The position numbers and the translations under genes are program-made. Positions 8,065 to 17,072 of a stretch of DNA of 64,000 nucleotides are shown one piece after another (position 1 is the first letter of the stretch; each line of letters starts with the position of its first letter). The notes under the pieces are model-generated. The model had not been told where the DNA came from. It did no database searches and saw nothing but the letters and a program-made list of their open reading frames with translations. The DNA comes from Kiritimatiellia bacterium (GTDB lineage: Bacteria > Verrucomicrobiota > Kiritimatiellia > WLWN01). The stretch lies in the NCBI GenBank assembly GCA_012103575.1, contig WLWN01000001.1, positions 2,484,538 through 2,548,537 of the forward strand, read 5' to 3'.

Positions 8065-9047
8065 TAATGTATGAGAAGAGAAGAGTCGTCGAACGTCTTC
8101 GTATTCGAAAATTTCAAGGTTAATCTCATTATAAGAATTTTTTAAAAAAGAGATAAACCTCATGTCGATCAATAAAACAGCTGGTCACATTCTTCATGTC
8201 GATATGGATGCTTTTTATGCTGCCATAGAACTGCTTGATCATCCTGAGTTACAAGGAAAACCTGTTATTATTGGTGCCCCTCCTCATCAACGAGGTGTCG
8301 TGTCAACGGCGTCCTATGAAGCGAGGCGGTATGGCGTTCATTCTGCTATGCCCTAACGCGAAGCGTATCAACTGTGTCCACAGGCCGTCTTTTTACCCGT
8401 GCGGATGAGCCACTATAGTGAGGTATCAAAAGAGCTGATGGCCATTATTGAGAGTTTTACGCCTATGATCGAACTACTATCAGTGGATGAAGCCTTCCTC
8501 GATGCAAGGGGCGTAATGCGACAGTGGAAAAGTTCTGTCAAACTCGCGAAGGCCCTTAAAAATAAAATTAAAAACGAGCTTAACCTTACCGCTTCCGTAG
8601 GTATAGCGGCCAATAAGTTTTTAGCCAAGCTTGGAAGTGATTTAAATAAACCGGATGGGTTAACCGTGGTCCCCATGGATCCTGAACGCATCATTGAATT
8701 TTTAGCGCCTATGTCCGTGACCCGTATCTGAGGTATAGGAAAAGGTGCTGCCAAAAATCTCGGAAGCTGTGGGATTAAAACGATTCGGGATGTTCAACGA
8801 CTAGAAATGAAAGCCTTGAAACCGATGCTAGGGCCAACCCTCGCTAAGCATGTATGGGCGCTTGCTCATGGAATCGATCATCGGCCTGTTGTAACTGAGC
8901 ATGAAGAAAAAAGTATTTCAGCCGAACATACGTATGCGGAAGATTGTCATGATCCTGAAATCATCCACCAGACGATAGTCAGGTTAGTAGAGCGTGTGGG
9001 GCAACGCTTAAGGCGTTCGAAGAAAAAGGCGCGGACAGCACAGATTA
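8065..9047. other. Segment inverted between two IS630 copies
   Basis: This 983-bp segment lies between oppositely oriented IS copies and reads backwards relative to its ancestral neighbours. If it is re-inverted and the IS copies removed, bases 8065-8075 (TAATGTATGAG) give ychF its normal ending (FLF-N-V-stop), and the other edge joins dinB as ...AQI-KVRTDDF.... Both genes then lie on the minus strand, with ychF followed by dinB after about 86 bases. This strongly supports homologous recombination between the two IS copies. Confidence 0.88.
8162..9047 (+). pseudogene. dinB: DNA polymerase IV, N-terminal part with two nonsense codons
   Basis: In a single frame it encodes the Y-family palm and fingers: [14 protein letters not shown] (first catalytic Asp), [30 protein letters not shown] (SVDEA with catalytic Asp-Glu), SVGIAANKFLAKLGSDLNKPDG and the helix-hairpin-helix region. 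Two in-frame stops interrupt it: TAA at 8354-8356 (expected Leu or Ser in MP-x-REAYQLCP) and TGA at 8729-8731 (expected Trp in RI-W-GIGK). The end at 9047 is the IS junction. TGA is a normal stop in neighbouring genes, so recoding is unlikely. The ATG at 8162 follows a purine-rich stretch, AAAGAGATAAACCTC. Confidence 0.9.
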
Positions 9048-9097
9048 GAGCATTTAACGATTGAAAATGTCTCTCTAGAAGATCTATACTCCATGAC

Positions 9098-9511
9098 ATG
9101 AGTATAGCAACAGCAGAAATCCGGCGGCGTGCGATAGATGCCTACAAAATGGGCAAAGGTTCCCAGGCCGATATCGCATCTTCTTATCGTGTAGATCTTA
9201 GAACGTTTCAGCGTGGGCTCTCTCGTTTCAACGAAACCGGACAGACCGCTCCCCGACCGCGTGGGCATCGTCAGGCCCTCTACAGCGGAAAGCAGCTCAA
9301 GGCGTTGGCTCAACTGGGGGGCAAACATCCCGATGCAACGCTTGAAGAACTCAAGAACATGAGCGGCGTGAAGGGGTCGATCATGGCCGTACAGCGGGCG
9401 TTGAATCGGTTGGGCTGCCGGTATAAAAGAAACGCTTCACGCCAGCGAGCAAGACCAGGCGGATGTAAATCTCTTGAGAAAGCAGTGGATCCAAGAGGTG
9501 GCCAAACTTGA
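9098..9511 (+). CDS. IS630-family transposase, N-terminal ORF (DNA-binding)
   Basis: A 137-residue ORF with a paired helix-turn-helix region: AIDAYKMGKGSQADIASSYRVDLRTFQRGLSRF and a second winged-helix stretch QLGGKHPDATLEELKNMSGVKGSIMAVQRALNRLG. The family-like sequence ends at RY-K around 9425; the following arginine-rich tail is out-of-frame reading. The catalytic half lies in the +1 frame, so a complete enzyme needs a +1 shift at the TATAAAAGAA stretch near 9421-9430. Terminal repeats suggest it acts on its own IS. Confidence 0.75.
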   Translation: MSIATAEIRRRAIDAYKMGKGSQADIASSYRVDLRTFQRGLSRFNETGQTAPRPRGHRQALYSGKQLKALAQLGGKHPDATLEELKNMSGVKGSIMAVQRALNRLGCRYKRNASRQRARPGGCKSLEKAVDPRGGQT

Positions 9512-10037
9512 TCCAAGTCGCCTTGTCTTTATTGATGAATCCGGGGCGAAAACGAATATGACTTGTCTGCGGGGCCGGGCGTTGGGCGGGAACAGGCTTT
9601 TTGCCAAAACGCCTCATGGACATTGGTGTATCACCACCTTGATTTCTTCGGTCCGCCTGGACGGAACAACAGCGGCCATGGAGAGGGAGGGGGCGACAGA
9701 CACGGCTGTTTTTGGAGAATATATTCGCCGGGTTCTTCTCCCGACTCTTTCACCTGAAGACATCGTCATCATGGACAATCTTCGCGTCCATCACAATCCC
9801 AGGGTCATTGAACTCATTGAGTCATGTGGGGCCCATGTAAGATTCCTTCCACCCTACAGCCCCGATTCCAACCCCATTGAAAAAATGTGGGGCAAGATAA
9901 AGAATCGGTTGGGCAGCCTTGCAGCCCGCAGTCAGCAGGAACTATCTGAAGCGATCACACAAGCGTTCGAAGAGGTTTCTCCCGACGAGGTAATCGGCTG
10001 GTTTTCTTCGTGCTACATCGCAACACCTCAATCGTGA
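9474..10037 (+). CDS. IS630-family transposase, catalytic ORF (DDE domain)
   Basis: It begins at a TTG in the frame that continues upstream to the presumed shift site ([20 protein letters not shown]). The DDE residues are visible: [10 protein letters not shown] (D), [11 protein letters not shown] (D) and [15 protein letters not shown] (E). IS630 enzymes cut at TA dinucleotides. No strong ribosome binding site precedes the TTG, so this half is more likely made as a frameshift fusion with the upstream ORF than independently. Whether that shift occurs is not shown by sequence alone. Confidence 0.75.
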   Translation: MRKQWIQEVAKLDPSRLVFIDESGAKTNMTCLRGRALGGNRLFAKTPHGHWCITTLISSVRLDGTTAAMEREGATDTAVFGEYIRRVLLPTLSPEDIVIMDNLRVHHNPRVIELIESCGAHVRFLPPYSPDSNPIEKMWGKIKNRLGSLAARSQQELSEAITQAFEEVSPDEVIGWFSSCYIATPQS

Positions 10038-11131
10038 AGCGCTCTAAACAAAAAGTGGCAAACATCTCCATTTTGCATCGTATAGGTTTTGCCTTCTAAA
10101 CGGAGTTTCCCGGCCGCCTTAATATCGGCTTCGGTCTCATATTTTTCTAAATCATCTACTTGATAGACTTCGGCTCGAATAAAACCTCTTTCAAAGTCCG
10201 TATGAATGACCCCAGCTGCTTGTGGGGCCGTAGCGCCTACGGGAATGGTCCACGCTTTGATTTCTTTCGGGCCGGCTGTAAAAAAACTTTGCAATCCCAG
10301 TAGTTGATAAGCAGCATGAGCAACGGCATGTAATGCGGGTTCTTTCATCCCTAAGGATTCCAACATTTCCTGTCTATCTAGATCTTCTAACTCATTGAGT
10401 TCAGACTCAATTTTAGCGCATACAGCAACAACCTGTCCCCTATTCTGTTCAGCATAGGATTTGACCTGCTGAACATATGCGCCTTCGCCCTGCACATCAT
10501 CCTCTGTAACATTGGCTATATAGAGAACTTTTTTAGCGGTAAGAATCCCTAAACCATGCAACATTTTTCTTTCATTACTCTGTTGAATGTCGATCATTCT
10601 GACCGGCTTCCCTTCCGACAAAACTATTTTACATTGTTCTAATATAGAGGTACGTAAAAGGGCTTCTTGATCCCCCCCTCGAGCGGCCTTTTGCAGTTTA
10701 GGTAACGCATTTTCGACAAGATCTAAATCCGCTAACATCAACTCGGTTTCAACTGTCTCCATATCACGAAGCGAATCGATATTTCCATCTACATGGGTAA
10801 TATCGCCATCCTCAAAACAGCGCACCACATGAAGAAGGGCATCCACCTCCCTAATGTGTGAAAGGAATTTGTTTCCCAACCCTTCCCCTTGACTCGCCCC
10901 TTGAACCAACCCTGCGATATCAACGAGTTGTAAGACAGCAGGCACGATTTCTTGCGTATCTATCTTTTCAGCGAGGGTCTCTAAACGAGAGTCAGGAACT
11001 TGTACAGCCCCCACATTGGGTTCGATCGTACAAAAAGGATAATTGCTGGCTTCCGCATTAACAGCCGCTGTTAATGCATTAAACAACGTACTTTTTCCTA
11101 CGTTTGGGAGTCCAACGATACCTGCTTTCAT
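10028..11131 (-). CDS. ychF: Redox-regulated ATPase/GTPase YchF (Obg family)
   Basis: An OBG-type P-loop protein. G1 is [14 protein letters not shown] (residues 7-20), followed by [11 protein letters not shown], the G3 [12 protein letters not shown], a coiled-coil insertion, and the C-terminal TGS-like domain ([30 protein letters not shown]). I start at the ATG at 11131 ([10 protein letters not shown]). The C-terminus is abnormal: ...DGDVCHFLF is followed by RALHD and a stop, all encoded by the terminal repeat of the adjacent IS630 copy, replacing the family ending N-V. YchF binds ribosomes and hydrolyses ATP; a few extra residues may be tolerated. Confidence 0.93.
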   Translation of the reverse strand: MKAGIVGLPNVGKSTLFNALTAAVNAEASNYPFCTIEPNVGAVQVPDSRLETLAEKIDTQEIVPAVLQLVDIAGLVQGASQGEGLGNKFLSHIREVDALLHVVRCFEDGDITHVDGNIDSLRDMETVETELMLADLDLVENALPKLQKAARGGDQEALLRTSILEQCKIVLSEGKPVRMIDIQQSNERKMLHGLGILTAKKVLYIANVTEDDVQGEGAYVQQVKSYAEQNRGQVVAVCAKIESELNELEDLDRQEMLESLGMKEPALHAVAHAAYQLLGLQSFFTAGPKEIKAWTIPVGATAPQAAGVIHTDFERGFIRAEVYQVDDLEKYETEADIKAAGKLRLEGKTYTMQNGDVCHFLFRALHD

Positions 11132-12050
11132 AGATCTAAATCCACACGTTGACATTGAGCTTCATATACTTTGTTGGATGAAGCCTTAAATCGAATTCGA
11201 ACCATCGTTCTTGATTCAGAGCCCAATACATATACTTTAGCCCCAGAATAAAGTGTTCCGACCTGTTTAAACACATTTTTAAGAGAAAAAATCGGTATTG
11301 TTTTTTTAAGCGTAATGACTTGTTCCTCTATCTTGGGTTGGTTCGGGGCGTATGTTTTTAAGGGATTAGACGGACGTATACGCAACTCTTTTTCTGAGGA
11401 AACCCTCTCGATCGCCCATACACCGAGCTTTAAGTTTTCTGCTTCGCGCTGAGCCTGTTCTAATCTTCTCATGAATAGACCTTGGTTAGGCGCTTTTGCC
11501 GGAGGATCCATTCTTTAGCCATAGATCCGAGCCAATCCTTGCCGGATTAAGGCGGGCGCCAAAAATTTATCACCTGCTTTTATCAGATGCATAATATCTT
11601 CCCTTTGCGGATCGCCCCAATGCATCTTCTTTTTTTGTATACACCGTAAAACTACCTTTTAGAAATTGAGCTGTAAAATTTCGTAGCTTGTTTACCGAGT
11701 TTAATCACTTCAACTTCTGGTATCCTACCCCAGTAAACGGCTTGCTGTGTCACACGTTCTTCTATCAGTCTATCTGACTCTGGCGTGTCCACAAAGTAGA
11801 GACGTACTATATACGTGTAGCTTCCGTCTTCTTGTCGAACTTTAAAACTATCACCATCGTTCGCCGAACTCGGCATGAATCGACAGTTCTCCCATATTTC
11901 CCATTTCAATTTCGCAAAAACTTCGTTCTCGATAAAAAATAGGATTCCACCTGTTAACAAAATACGAAACCCAAACTTCGAAATTCGAAAGAAACTCGAA
12001 TAAATGTTCAAAGGTTCGAAGCTTTTTCTATTTCTCCCTGTTTTTGACAT
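11128..12050 (-). pseudogene. Thermonuclease-like (SNase) secreted nuclease, frameshifted
   Basis: Pieces of a staphylococcal-nuclease-fold protein lie in order on the minus strand. The N-terminal piece (12050-11652) contains CRFMPSSANDGDSFKV, YIVRLYFVDTPESD and KLGKQATKF; the middle (KGSFTVYTKKEDALGRSAKGRYYA) is in another frame; and ALIRQGLARIYG-stop-RMDPPAKAPN...MRRLEQAQREAENLKLGVWA follows in a third. So there are at least two frameshifts and one nonsense codon. The C-terminal piece continues to 11128, overlapping the ychF start by 4 bases. The first 25 or so residues look like intergenic sequence read through. The nuclease is very probably inactive. Confidence 0.8.
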
Positions 12051-12071
12051 TTGAATTCGGATGATTAGGAT

Positions 12072-12542
12072 TTGTTTCGTATTTTTTACTACGGAAAATT
12101 TGCGGCTATATTTGATCTATCGAATTTGGTTATTACTTTTCCGAACCAAAAACCTTTATGTTCTCACAACTATGACAGAGAAAGAAATAAAGTTACACCA
12201 GACTATCATAGCCATACACATCTCTGCAAACCCGCTCAATCAGTTGAGTTCAAGTGTACCTATTGTGAATATGAAGAACCTTTCACTGCCCCAGAAATCC
12301 GTTTTCTAGAAAAGAAAAGTGCCCACCAACCGGTTTTCCCACTACAAAGTCCCTGCCATATAGGCTTGATGATTCCCTTCGACTATACTTCTAAAGAAAG
12401 GAAATCATACACCTTTAACAAAATCAAAACCCACATCGAAAATCTTGACCCTAACACCGTCATGCAGCGTATTTTTGATGAACCCAATAACCAACAGGTT
12501 TTTTTAGCCCATACGACTCGCTTTGAAACTCCTATACATTAA
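12072..12542 (+). CDS. Hypothetical protein with a C-x-x-C motif
   Basis: A 156-codon plus-strand frame between the nuclease pseudogene and rbfA. The first third looks like AT-rich intergenic sequence (FRIFYYGKFAAIFDLSN), but from about residue 50 it is protein-like, with HLCKPAQSVEFKCTYCEYEEPF, which could bind zinc through C-x-x-C. I do not recognise a family, and no good ribosome binding site precedes the ATG. The real start may be further in. It is convergent with rbfA, 24 bases apart. Confidence 0.3.
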   Translation: MFRIFYYGKFAAIFDLSNLVITFPNQKPLCSHNYDRERNKVTPDYHSHTHLCKPAQSVEFKCTYCEYEEPFTAPEIRFLEKKSAHQPVFPLQSPCHIGLMIPFDYTSKERKSYTFNKIKTHIENLDPNTVMQRIFDEPNNQQVFLAHTTRFETPIH

Positions 12543-12566
12543 ATGTATAGAAAATGGGCTTTAGGC

Positions 12567-12950
12567 CTATAGTTCTTTGCCAGGAGCGCTGAATCCAGTT
12601 TCTTCGTTTTCAAGGCGAAGAATTATATCTAATACATGATCACCCGCAGCGATGGATTCATCTAATTCGAATGAAAGATGGGGAATATACTTTAAGACAA
12701 TATTTTTTTTTAGATGATTCTGGAAATCTCTCTTGCTTCTATTGAGCAATCCAACCATTCTTTTTTTTGAGGCTTGATCACCTCGCACTGAAACCAAGAC
12801 ACGTGCAGGCCGAAGATCACTATTTGTCATAACTTGGGTGATTGTGATCGCAGAGAAATCGAATTCGCTTTGATGCATAATACGATATAGGCTTTGAGCG
12901 ATTTCACGTTTTATCAGCTCGTTTACTCGGATGAGTCGCTGGGATGGCAT
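12567..12950 (-). CDS. rbfA: 30S ribosome-binding factor RbfA
   Basis: A 127-residue KH-like protein. Typical elements are RVNELIKREIAQSLYRI near the start, ITITQVMTNSDLRPARVLVSV in the middle and YIPHLSFELDESIAAGDHV near the end. RbfA binds immature 30S subunits and helps mature the 16S 5-prime end, especially in the cold. It is the last gene of the nusA-infB-rbfA operon, 61 bases after infB, the classic bacterial order. Confidence 0.93.
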   Translation of the reverse strand: MPSQRLIRVNELIKREIAQSLYRIMHQSEFDFSAITITQVMTNSDLRPARVLVSVRGDQASKKRMVGLLNRSKRDFQNHLKKNIVLKYIPHLSFELDESIAAGDHVLDIILRLENEETGFSAPGKEL

Positions 12951-13011
12951 TGTATCTCCTGTGGGTTTAATTCGACCTGTGACCTGATACTTCCGACCTC
13001 TTTTCCTCTCT

Positions 13012-15123
13012 CTACAATGTTTGGGCTATCTGTTCTGTCTCGTAGAACTCAATGATATCACCCTCATTAAAATCAGAAAAATTATCTAACCGGATCCCAC
13101 ACTCTTGTCCATCTCGGACATCGCTAGCTTCATTTTGATAACGTTTCAAAGTCAAAATCCGCGCTTCGCAAAGAACATCACCCTCTCGCAATACACGTGA
13201 AAAGGCCTTTATTGTCACGCGACCATCTGTAACAAGGCATCCGGCTATTTTCCCTTTTTTGCTTATGTCAAAGACCTGTTTTACTTGTGCATGGCCTGTA
13301 ATATTTTCACGTAACTCAGGTTCTAATAGGCCCTCCATGGCTTGCCGAACATCATCTAAAAGCTCATAAATAACATTATAAAGTCTGATTTCGACGCCTT
13401 CATGCTTAGCCAGTTTGTTGACCTGTCCTTCTTTGCTGACATGAAAACCCAAGATGATCGCATTAGAAGCACTGGCTAAAAGCACATCGTTACCGGTGAT
13501 GTTTCCAACCCCTCCAAGAATAATATTCTGAGTGATCTTATCGCTTTTAATTTGTCGAACGGATTGTTGGATAGCCTCGAGTATACCCTGTACATCTGCT
13601 TTAATAAGAATCGATAGTTCTTTAACACTTGTTGCATCTGTTTGTTTAAGTAAATCGTCGAGAGTTGCTTTTCGGCCTGTATGACTACCGGTTAGGGTTT
13701 GATTCCGCTTTTTTTCGAGCCGTTTTTCGGAAATAGATCTTGCCAATCGATCATTGGGATAGACTTTGAATTCTGAGCCCGCATCAGGCACTTCAGGCAA
13801 CCCTAAACATTTAACCGCCATGGAGGGTCCTGCCTGCTCTATTTTAACGCCTTGATCGTTTATGAGGGCTTTTATGCGACCCCAATAAGGTCCACAAACC
13901 ATGACATCACCGACATGAAGTATTCCCCGTTTGACAAGAAGGCTTGCTGTGGGGCCCATTCCAGTCTCTAAACACGCTTCAACAACATATCCCTGTGCTT
14001 TGCGTTTGGGATTTGACTTTAGTTCGAGTATTTCGGCTTGGAGAAGAATCATTTCTAAAAGATGGTCTATTCCCTCCCCCGTGTGAGCACTAACTGGACA
14101 ACAAATCGTCTCTCCACCCCACTCTTCTGGAGTCAGATTCTCTTCTTGAAGCTGCTGTTTGACTTTATCAACATTAGCTGTTTTTAGGTCAACCTTGTTG
14201 ATCGCAACCATGATGGAAACTCCCGCAGCGCGAATATGTTGAAGCGCTTCGCGGGTTTGTGATTTTATCCCGTCATCAGCAGCAATCACAATAACCGCAA
14301 TATCCGTCAAATTCGCGCCTCGAGCACGCATCGCCGTAAAAGCCTCATGACCCGGGGTATCAATAAAGGTGATTTTCTGTCCTTGATAATCGATCGTGTA
14401 GGCACCGATATACTGCGTGATGCCCCCGTCTTCTCCTTGGGCTACTTTCGCTTCCCTGATTTGGTCCAGCAGAGAGGTTTTACCATGATCAACATGTCCC
14501 AAAAAAGTAATTACGGGTGGACGAGGGACCAAGTCTTCAAGTTTATCTTCTTCAGGTTCTTCGTCCGCAGAAGGGGGCGAGGCCATGGGCTTTCGGTCGG
14601 CTGATTTTTTTTCATATTCCAATCTGATTCCATGTTTCTCGGCAACTTTCTGTGCCACTTTGAGATCAAGTCTTTCATTAATAGAGGCAAAAATGTTCAT
14701 GGACATTAACTCGGCAATCAGCTGATTAGGCCGCATATTTAAATGGGCAGAAAACTCTTTGACAACAATAGGACCTTTAATGATTACGGACCTCGATTCA
14801 CTGGTCTGGGAGGATAGCGGTTTTTGTGAGGAAACCTCAGTGAAGGCCTTGGGCAAAGGGTCAGAAGATGTGTTTTGATCTCCAGAAAAATGGGGTTGAC
14901 CTTTTGTTTTTTCGGCCAAACTGGGTATAAGCTCACTCTCTCTGACCTGAACAGATTCTGGTGGAGCTGCAGCCCCGTCCCCCCGCTTGCTACGGATGGT
15001 ATCAACGTCTTGAAGGCTCAAAGCGCTCATATGACTTTTTGCGTCTACACCCCGTTGCTGAAGGTCTGATAACAGTTCCTTGCTGGATAGGTCCAATTCT
15101 TTTGCTAATTCGTGAACTCTCAT
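13012..15123 (-). CDS. infB: Translation initiation factor IF-2
   Basis: A 703-residue GTPase. The N-terminal IF2-N module is visible (MRVHELAKELDLSSKELLSDL), then a low-complexity linker, a second IF2-N module (VKEFSAHLNMRPNQLIAELM), and the G domain with GHVDHGKTSLLD (G1), GGITQYIGAY (G2), DTPGHEAF (G3) and NKVD (G4). Domains II-IV follow with a normal end. It recruits fMet-tRNA to the 30S subunit. It overlaps nusA by the ATGA at 15120-15123, so the two are translationally coupled. The linker is short compared with enterobacterial IF-2. Confidence 0.95.
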   Translation of the reverse strand: MRVHELAKELDLSSKELLSDLQQRGVDAKSHMSALSLQDVDTIRSKRGDGAAAPPESVQVRESELIPSLAEKTKGQPHFSGDQNTSSDPLPKAFTEVSSQKPLSSQTSESRSVIIKGPIVVKEFSAHLNMRPNQLIAELMSMNIFASINERLDLKVAQKVAEKHGIRLEYEKKSADRKPMASPPSADEEPEEDKLEDLVPRPPVITFLGHVDHGKTSLLDQIREAKVAQGEDGGITQYIGAYTIDYQGQKITFIDTPGHEAFTAMRARGANLTDIAVIVIAADDGIKSQTREALQHIRAAGVSIMVAINKVDLKTANVDKVKQQLQEENLTPEEWGGETICCPVSAHTGEGIDHLLEMILLQAEILELKSNPKRKAQGYVVEACLETGMGPTASLLVKRGILHVGDVMVCGPYWGRIKALINDQGVKIEQAGPSMAVKCLGLPEVPDAGSEFKVYPNDRLARSISEKRLEKKRNQTLTGSHTGRKATLDDLLKQTDATSVKELSILIKADVQGILEAIQQSVRQIKSDKITQNIILGGVGNITGNDVLLASASNAIILGFHVSKEGQVNKLAKHEGVEIRLYNVIYELLDDVRQAMEGLLEPELRENITGHAQVKQVFDISKKGKIAGCLVTDGRVTIKAFSRVLREGDVLCEARILTLKRYQNEASDVRDGQECGIRLDNFSDFNEGDIIEFYETEQIAQTL

Positions 15124-16388
15124 GCTTTGACTTTACCATTCACCTTTTCATAAGCGTTTGCGGCTGCTTCACGTATCGCTTGTGCGATCTGTTCATCAAA
15201 CCCTTCGATGCTTTCTAAATCCCCTTTTTCTGAAGTGACAATTCCTTCTAATGTCAGAAAACCTGCATGGACTAGTTTTTGAGCCTGATCTTTTTCTACA
15301 CCATCAAGTTGGGCCAATGACTCTACAGCCATGGCCACTTTCTCTTCAAATCTAGGTTCACCTTCCTGGTCTTTACGGATATCGATTTTCCACCCCGTAA
15401 GTTTTGCGGTTAATCTTGCATTTTGACCTTTTTTCCCAATCGCCAATGATAATTGGTCGGTCTCAACAACGACATGAACAATATGTTGCTCTTCGTCAAT
15501 ATCAACGTCAATGAGTTTCGCTGGAGCTAATGCATTTGCAATGAATGTTTTTATATCCTCGTGCCATCGAACAATGTCAATTTTTTCACCGGATAGTTCT
15601 CTAACGATGTTTTTCACTCGAATGCCACGCATGCCTACACATGCGCCAACCGGATCTACTTTTTCATCATGCGAAACAACAGCAATTTTACTTCGAAATC
15701 CCGCTTCCCGAGCGATCCCTTTAACCTCGACAGTACCATCAGAAATTTCTGAAACTTCTACCTCAAAAAGACGACGCATAAAATCAGGATGGCTACGGGA
15801 CAATATGATAGAAGCCCCCTGAGCAAGATTTTCAATGCGGACAATATAGGCCCGCATGCGATCCCCAGGTTGGTACTCTTCGGTCGGGACACGTTCCCGA
15901 CTTGGCAGAACCGCTTCTGCCCGTCCAATATCAATGATCACATCACTACGATCAAAACGTCTGACCGTCCCGCTAACAATGTCTCCCGTACGGTCTTTAT
16001 ACTCATCATAAATACGATCTTTTTCTGCCTGTCGTATTTTGTATAGAATGGCTTGTTTCGCCGTTTGGGCCGCAATACGCCCAAAATTTTTAGGCGTTAC
16101 TTCCACCTCAAGAATGTCACCACACACGGCATCGGGTTTTATCTTTTTTGCTTCATGCAAAGAAATCTCATCGTGTGGAGTACGGATCTTATCAACCACT
16201 TCTACTTGTGCCAACGCTCGGATATTGCAGGTTTGAGGGTTTACTTCAACGCGAAGATGCGTGGAGGGTATGGTTCCTTTTTTCGCAGCGCTCTGCAACG
16301 CATTTTCGACCACACTAATTAGCATCGAACGTTCAATACCCCGCTCCCGCTCCATATACTCAAAAACAGCTAAAAGTTCATTGTTCAT
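15120..16388 (-). CDS. nusA: Transcription termination/antitermination factor NusA
   Basis: A 422-residue NusA with the N-terminal polymerase-binding domain (MNNELLAVFEYMERERGIERSML), an S1 domain (DRTGDIVSGTVRRFDRSDVIIDIG), KH domains (DPVGACVGMRGIRVKNIVREL and VVETDQLSLAIGKKGQNARLTAKLTGWKID) and a helix-hairpin-helix tail (LVHAGFLTLEGIV). It modulates pausing and termination by RNA polymerase. An AAGGTGA element precedes the ATG. The usual upstream gene rimP is absent here; smpB lies upstream behind a terminator. Confidence 0.95.
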   Translation of the reverse strand: MNNELLAVFEYMERERGIERSMLISVVENALQSAAKKGTIPSTHLRVEVNPQTCNIRALAQVEVVDKIRTPHDEISLHEAKKIKPDAVCGDILEVEVTPKNFGRIAAQTAKQAILYKIRQAEKDRIYDEYKDRTGDIVSGTVRRFDRSDVIIDIGRAEAVLPSRERVPTEEYQPGDRMRAYIVRIENLAQGASIILSRSHPDFMRRLFEVEVSEISDGTVEVKGIAREAGFRSKIAVVSHDEKVDPVGACVGMRGIRVKNIVRELSGEKIDIVRWHEDIKTFIANALAPAKLIDVDIDEEQHIVHVVVETDQLSLAIGKKGQNARLTAKLTGWKIDIRKDQEGEPRFEEKVAMAVESLAQLDGVEKDQAQKLVHAGFLTLEGIVTSEKGDLESIEGFDEQIAQAIREAAANAYEKVNGKVKA

Positions 16389-16409
16389 TATTCTATCACC
16401 TTATTTACG

Positions 16410-16435
16410 AAAAAGAGTGGGCCATAGACCCACTC
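16410..16435 (-). terminator. Intrinsic terminator after smpB
   Basis: On the minus strand GAGTGGG pairs with CCCACTC around a 7-base loop (arms 16429-16435 and 16415-16421) and is followed by TTTTT at 16414-16410. It lies downstream of smpB and 22 bases before the nusA start codon, so it should insulate the nusA operon or act as an attenuator for it. Confidence 0.75.
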
Positions 16436-16563
16436 CTTCTCAAAAGTCTAAATACGTTTTATGGAGTAAAATGTTGTAGATTATGAAGAGAATAACTGTG
16501 TCGGTCAAGAAACAAATTAGGATCAATTTTAACCCGGATTGCCTTACAAAAAAGGGTCTAGGT

Positions 16564-17010
16564 TTAACGTTTCTGTCGCTCAGAAATGGCTCGTTCGGCT
16601 TCCCGATCGGCTGTCTTTTTCCGCAGCTCTTGACGGCGATCTTGGGCGTGTTTGCCCTTGCATAAACCGAGTTCGATTTTGGCTCGCCCCCGTTTGAAAT
16701 AAATGCGAAGAGGAACGAGCGTCTGCCCTTTTTCAGCGATCTGCCCAATCAACCGTTTAATTTCTTTTCGATGTAACAAGAGACGTCGAGGGCGGCGAGG
16801 ATCATGATTAAATTGGTTTCCGTATTCATACGGATTAATGTGAACGCCGTGAAGAATGACTTCTCCGTCTTCAAGCCGCCCGTAGCCTTCATCAAGGCTA
16901 ATATGACCCGCTCTTATCGATTTAACCTCTGTTCCTTGGAGCTCAATGCCCGCCTCTAATTTTTCTACTACCAGGTAATCCCGCCGCGCTTTACGGTTCG
17001 AGGCTATCAT
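16564..17010 (-). CDS. smpB: SsrA-binding protein SmpB
   Basis: From the ATG at 17010, SmpB begins IASNRKARRDYLVVEKLEAG and has the hallmark LQGTEVKSIRAGHISL, HGVHINPYEYGNQFNHDP and RPRRLLLHRKEIKRL stretches, then the basic C-terminal tail (RQELRKKTADREAERA) that enters the mRNA channel. An AAGGA sits 5 bases before this ATG; the upstream in-frame GTG (17028) has no such site. SmpB brings tmRNA to stalled ribosomes. No ssrA gene is visible nearby. Confidence 0.94.
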   Translation of the reverse strand: MIASNRKARRDYLVVEKLEAGIELQGTEVKSIRAGHISLDEGYGRLEDGEVILHGVHINPYEYGNQFNHDPRRPRRLLLHRKEIKRLIGQIAEKGQTLVPLRIYFKRGRAKIELGLCKGKHAQDRRQELRKKTADREAERAISERQKR

Positions 17011-17072
17011 GTTTTCCTTGGCAAACACGGGGTGAGGTTACAACCACACATTCCGCAATCCAAAATTTGAAA

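Larger units (their letters stand above)
9048..10044 (+). mobile_element. IS630-family insertion sequence, copy 2
   Basis: About 997 bp, bounded by TA (9046-9047 and 10045-10046), with imperfect terminal repeats GAGCATTTAACGATTGAAAATG (9048 side, inner bases) and GAGCGCTTCACGATTGAGG (from 10044 inwards). It carries the better preserved transposase. Compared with copy 1 it has about 7 extra bases, including a 6-base difference near 9680 (MEREGATD versus MEGATG). It inserted into the penultimate codon of ychF, and its right end supplies the present ychF stop codon. Confidence 0.9.

Noticed and set aside
8354-8731. In-frame TAA and TGA in dinB as recoding (selenocysteine or TGA=Trp)
   Set aside because: Neighbouring intact genes (oppB, modB, ruvA, ruvB) end in TGA, no SECIS-like context is needed to explain it, and a TAA is also present; decay is simpler.
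12061-12309. 82-codon plus frame overlapping the hypothetical gene
   Set aside because: It is an alternative frame of the same AT-rich stretch with no coding features.
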